Origin: Bacilli bacterium
GTDB lineage: Bacteria > Bacillota_I > Bacilli_A > ML615J-28 > CAG-698
Assembly: GCA_028693885.1 (NCBI GenBank)
Contig: JAQUUM010000057.1
Span: 1 to 7,582 of the forward strand
Length of the DNA: 7,582 bases
Direction: 5' to 3'
The position numbers and the translations under genes were made by a program. Numbering within the stretch: position 1 is the first letter of the stretch; each line of letters begins with the position of its first letter. Shown piece by piece: positions 5,571-7,582 of the stretch. Under the pieces are notes generated by a model. The model did no database searches. It worked only from the letters and a program-made list of their open reading frames with translations, and was not told the DNA's origin.

Positions 5571-6749
5571 ATGAGTTATGTAGGAACCGTTGTTAGAGGT
5601 ATTAAAGCACCTATCATTAAGAGAGGCGATAATCTAGTTGATATTGTTTTTGATTCAATCGTAAGTGCATCAGAAAATGAAGGCTTTAAAATTGAAAATA
5701 AAGACGTTGTTTGTATTACTGAGGCTATCGTAGCTAGAGCTCAAAATAACTATGCGAATGTAAATCAAATTGCTAAGGATATTAAAAATAAATTTGATGG
5801 TGAAACTGTTGGTTTGATTTTGCCTATATTAAGCCGCAATAGATTTTCAATGTTATTAAAAGGTATTAGTATGGGATGTAAAAAGTTGGTTATTCAACTT
5901 AGCTATCCTGGTGATGAAGTAGGCAATAAATTAGTTTCGATTGATGAATTAGATAAATATGGTATTAACCCATATAGTGATTCTTTTACTGAAACTCAAT
6001 TTAGAAAGTATTTCCCTAATACAGTTCATACATTTACCGGTGTTGATTACATTAATTTCTATAAAGAAATTGCTGGTAATAATACTGAGGTTGTATTATC
6101 TAATAATCCTAGATTTATATTAGAATATACAGACCAAGTTCTTGTTGCTAATATTCACGAGAGATTTAGAACTAAAAAAATATTGGTTGAAGCTGGGGCT
6201 AGAAAGGTGTATACACTTGATGAAGTTTTGAGCCAAAGTGTAGATAATTCCGGATACCATCCTACTTATGGAGTTTTAGGAAGCAATATTGCAACTGAAG
6301 ATTCAGTAAAACTTTTTCCAAGAGATTCTCAATATTTAGTTGATGAAATTCAGAAAAAATTTATGGATAAATACAATAAAACAGTTGAAGTTATGATTTA
6401 TGGTGATGGAGCATTCAAAGATCCAGTTGGTGGAATTTGGGAACTTGCTGATCCAGTAGTATCACCTTTCTTTACTAAGGGGTTAGTTGGTACTCCGAAT
6501 GAGATTAAATTAAAATATATGGCTGATACTAAAATAAAAGATTTGAGTGGTGAAGCTGCTCAAGAAGCTATGAAAAAAATTATTTTAGAAAAGAAAAATA
6601 ATCTTGTTGGTGTTGATGACTCGCTAGGTACAACTCCTAGAAGACTTACAGATCTACTTGGAAGCCTTGCAGATTTAACAAGTGGTAGTGGTGATAAAGG
6701 AACTCCAATTGTTTTTATCAAAGGATATTTTGACAATTACGCAAGCTAA
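5571..6749 (+). CDS. CofE-like protein, coenzyme F420-0:L-glutamate ligase family (COG1478)
   Basis: A soluble 392-residue protein with features of the F420_ligase family. These include the N-terminal VRGIKAPIIKRGDNL segment (8-22), DVVCITEAIVARAQ (45-58), where CofE proteins have a 'DVLVVTQKIVSKAEG'-like strand-helix, and YGDGAFKDPVGGIWELADP (277-295). Near the C-terminus, VDDSLGTTPRR (348-358) and SGSGDKGTP (371-379) complete the pattern. Archaeal CofE adds gamma-linked glutamates to F420-0 using GTP. This longer, about 400-residue form occurs in Bacillota not known to make F420. There it may ligate glutamate or another amino acid to a different acceptor. A chlamydial COG1478 protein was reported to replace folylpolyglutamate synthase, so folate is one candidate acceptor. 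No other F420 gene is visible here. Start at 5571 is chosen from the SD and promoter, so the upstream ATG at 5535, which would add 12 residues, is rejected. The gene is probably monocistronic, with its own promoter and terminator. Confidence 0.85.
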   Translation: MSYVGTVVRGIKAPIIKRGDNLVDIVFDSIVSASENEGFKIENKDVVCITEAIVARAQNNYANVNQIAKDIKNKFDGETVGLILPILSRNRFSMLLKGISMGCKKLVIQLSYPGDEVGNKLVSIDELDKYGINPYSDSFTETQFRKYFPNTVHTFTGVDYINFYKEIAGNNTEVVLSNNPRFILEYTDQVLVANIHERFRTKKILVEAGARKVYTLDEVLSQSVDNSGYHPTYGVLGSNIATEDSVKLFPRDSQYLVDEIQKKFMDKYNKTVEVMIYGDGAFKDPVGGIWELADPVVSPFFTKGLVGTPNEIKLKYMADTKIKDLSGEAAQEAMKKIILEKKNNLVGVDDSLGTTPRRLTDLLGSLADLTSGSGDKGTPIVFIKGYFDNYAS

Positions 6750-6757
6750 AAAAATAT

Positions 6758-6786
6758 AAAAAGAAAACTTATGTTTTCTTTTTTTT
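6758..6786 (+). terminator. Intrinsic terminator after the CofE-like gene
   Basis: AAAAAGAAAAC (6758-6768) pairs with GTTTTCTTTTT (6773-6783) around a TTAT tetraloop and runs into a T tract ending at 6786. It starts 8 nt after the stop codon. The stem is long but AT-rich, with only two G-C pairs, so strength is uncertain. By symmetry it could also act on the minus strand, but no minus-strand gene is supported there. Confidence 0.75.
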
Positions 6787-6811
6787 ACATAAAAAAAATT
6801 AAATTTATAGG
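6784..6811 (+). promoter_or_regulatory. Weak candidate promoter for the LUD-domain gene
   Basis: TTTACA (6784-6789), a 16-nt spacer and TATAGG (6806-6811), just after the terminator and 29 nt before the ATG at 6841. A promoter is expected here because the preceding transcript should end. However, the region is nearly all A/T and the hexamers are imperfect. Confidence 0.3.
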
Positions 6812-6840
6812 AAAAAATTATCAAACAAAAGGAAGAGAAA

Positions 6841-7416
6841 ATGGAGAAAATTATTAATCTTTTAAACAAAAGAGGTTTTAAAGCAAAATATTTTTTAGAT
6901 AAGAAAAGCTTATCTAAGTATTTGACTGAATCACTAGTTTCTAAAAAAATTGGAATTGGTGGGAGTATGAGTGTAAAAGAGTTAAATATCGTTGAAGAAT
7001 TAAAAGAAAGAAATACTGTTTTGTGGCATTGGCTTGATGATTCACTGGATAGTGTTAAGGATGCTGAAGTATATTTATCTGGTGTTAATGCCTTAAGCAA
7101 AACTGGGGAAATTGTAAATATTGATAGAATTGGTAACCGTTTATCAATGATGTGTTATGGACCAAAGAAGTTAATTTTAATAGTCGGAAAAAATAAAATA
7201 ACTAAAAATTTAGAAGAAGCAATCTATAGAGCAAAGAATATTGCTGCCCCGCTAAATGCGAAACGGCTTAATAAAAAGGTAACTTGTGTTGAACTAGAAA
7301 GTTGTGTTGACTGTAATAGTAGTGAAAGGATTTGCAGTGGATTATTAATATTAATGCGTCCAATGGAGAATATGGAAGTTGAAGTATTAATAGTAGATGA
7401 AAAATTAGGTTTTTAG
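6841..7416 (+). CDS. LUD-domain protein (DUF162, LutC/YkgG-like)
   Basis: This is a 191-residue single-domain protein. GIGGSMSVKELNI (38-50), the YLSGVNALSKTGEIVNID stretch (78-95) and GPKKLILIVGKNKI (107-120) are hallmarks of the LUD fold. That fold is related to the sugar-phosphate isomerase-like NagB/RpiA fold, and its LutC members belong to lactate-oxidation complexes. This protein stands alone: no LutA/LutB iron-sulfur partners are in the window, so a lactate role is not supported. The C-terminal part carries a cysteine group (Cys149, Cys155, Cys158, Cys165) in a C-x5-C-x2-C-x6-C arrangement, with CVDCNSSERIC at 155-165. It looks conserved in single-domain relatives and could hold a metal or Fe-S cluster. 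The ATG at 6841 has an AGGAAG-like SD at about 6830-6835. The biochemical function of this subgroup is unknown to me. Confidence 0.87.
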   Translation: MEKIINLLNKRGFKAKYFLDKKSLSKYLTESLVSKKIGIGGSMSVKELNIVEELKERNTVLWHWLDDSLDSVKDAEVYLSGVNALSKTGEIVNIDRIGNRLSMMCYGPKKLILIVGKNKITKNLEEAIYRAKNIAAPLNAKRLNKKVTCVELESCVDCNSSERICSGLLILMRPMENMEVEVLIVDEKLGF

Positions 7417-7418
7417 TA

Positions 7419-7447
7419 TGGAAAAAATATTGAGAAAAGTGTATAAT
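7419..7447 (+). promoter_or_regulatory. Promoter for proS
   Basis: TGGAAA (7419-7424, four of six matches to TTGACA), a 17-nt spacer and a perfect TATAAT (7442-7447), two bases after the LUD gene's stop (7414-7416). Predicted start is near 7454, giving a leader of only about 20 nt. No terminator separates the LUD gene from proS, so read-through is also possible. Confidence 0.6.
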
Positions 7448-7472
7448 AAATAAAGAAGGTATTGGTGATATT

Positions 7473-7582
7473 ATGAATAACAAATTAGTAAGAGCGATTA
7501 CAAGTAGAGATGAGGATTTTGCAAAATGGTATACAGATTTATGCTTAAAAGCTGAATTGATGGATTATTCAAAAGCAAAAGG
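7473..7582 (+). CDS. proS: Prolyl-tRNA synthetase, N-terminus only (3' truncated by window edge)
   Basis: The 36 complete codons read MNNKLVRAITSRDEDFAKWY and onward to KAELMDYSKAK. This matches the start of the short, archaeal/eukaryotic-type (ProS type 3) prolyl-tRNA synthetases, whose N-termini carry 'KAITSRDEDFAQWYTDVVLKAEL'-like sequence. The enzyme charges tRNA-Pro with proline in the cytoplasm. This type lacks the editing insertion domain of the long bacterial form and occurs in mollicutes, some Bacillota and Bacteroidota. The ATG at 7473 is preceded by GAAGGT (7455-7460, rather far) and GGTGAT (7464-7469, close). Either could pair with the anti-SD. The rest of the gene is outside the window. 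Confidence 0.9.
   Translation, partial: MNNKLVRAITSRDEDFAKWYTDLCLKAELMDYSKAK

Noticed and set aside
6675..7100. Minus-strand open frame of 141 codons
   Set aside because: It is antisense to the end of the CofE-like gene and the start of the LUD gene, crosses the terminator, and gives a low-complexity Phe/Lys/Ser-rich product with no recognisable motif.
7268..7483. Minus-strand open frame of 71 codons
   Set aside because: It overlaps the LUD gene's conserved end, the proS promoter and the proS start. No support for expression.
1..7582. CRISPR arrays, tRNA/rRNA genes, insertion sequences, phage genes
   Set aside because: I saw no direct-repeat array, no tRNA-like fold, no transposase or integrase, and no terminal inverted repeats.

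Overview
The window is AT-rich DNA from a low-GC Gram-positive bacterium, most likely a Bacillota/Bacilli lineage near the mollicute-like groups. Four things point that way: AT-rich codon use, strong AGGAGG-type ribosome binding sites, the short archaeal/eukaryotic-type prolyl-tRNA synthetase, and intrinsic terminators. TGG encodes Trp and TGA ends the antiporter gene, so the standard code applies and not the mycoplasma code. All supported genes lie on the + strand. They are compact, and most seem to have their own promoter sitting on or just after the stop codon of the gene before.

Layout: (1) 1-1365, the 3' end of a gene for a surface-type protein with an Ig-like (Big_2-like) domain followed by a parallel beta-helix. 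(2) 1371-1466, a leader RNA that I recognise from its sequence and foldable helices as a fluoride (crcB) riboswitch with an overlapping terminator. It precedes a CPA2 cation/proton antiporter of the NHA/SLC9B type (1488-2696). (3) A clear promoter on the antiporter stop codon drives a yybP-ykoY (Mn2+) riboswitch with a terminator (about 2728-2885). This precedes a P2A-type Ca2+/Mn2+ ATPase (2906-5515). (4) An extended -10 promoter and strong SD precede a gene of the CofE-like F420-0:gamma-glutamyl ligase family (5571-6749), which ends in an intrinsic terminator. (5) A LUD-domain (DUF162/LutC-like) protein with a C-terminal cysteine cluster follows (6841-7416). (6) The 5' end of proS lies at 7473-7582.

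The centre of the window is an ion-efflux block: two consecutive transporters, each behind a different riboswitch for an inorganic ion. One RNA senses fluoride, the other Mn2+. In both, the aptamer helix overlaps the terminator stem, so both read as ligand-ON switches for exporters. The Mn2+ switch with a P2A ATPase is an established pairing. The fluoride switch on an SLC9B-like antiporter, rather than on a Fluc/CrcB channel or CLC-F, is the most interesting point. It suggests this antiporter helps cells survive fluoride, either directly or by correcting the accompanying proton load. The downstream CofE-like, LUD and proS genes have separate promoters or terminators and show no clear functional link to the efflux pair.
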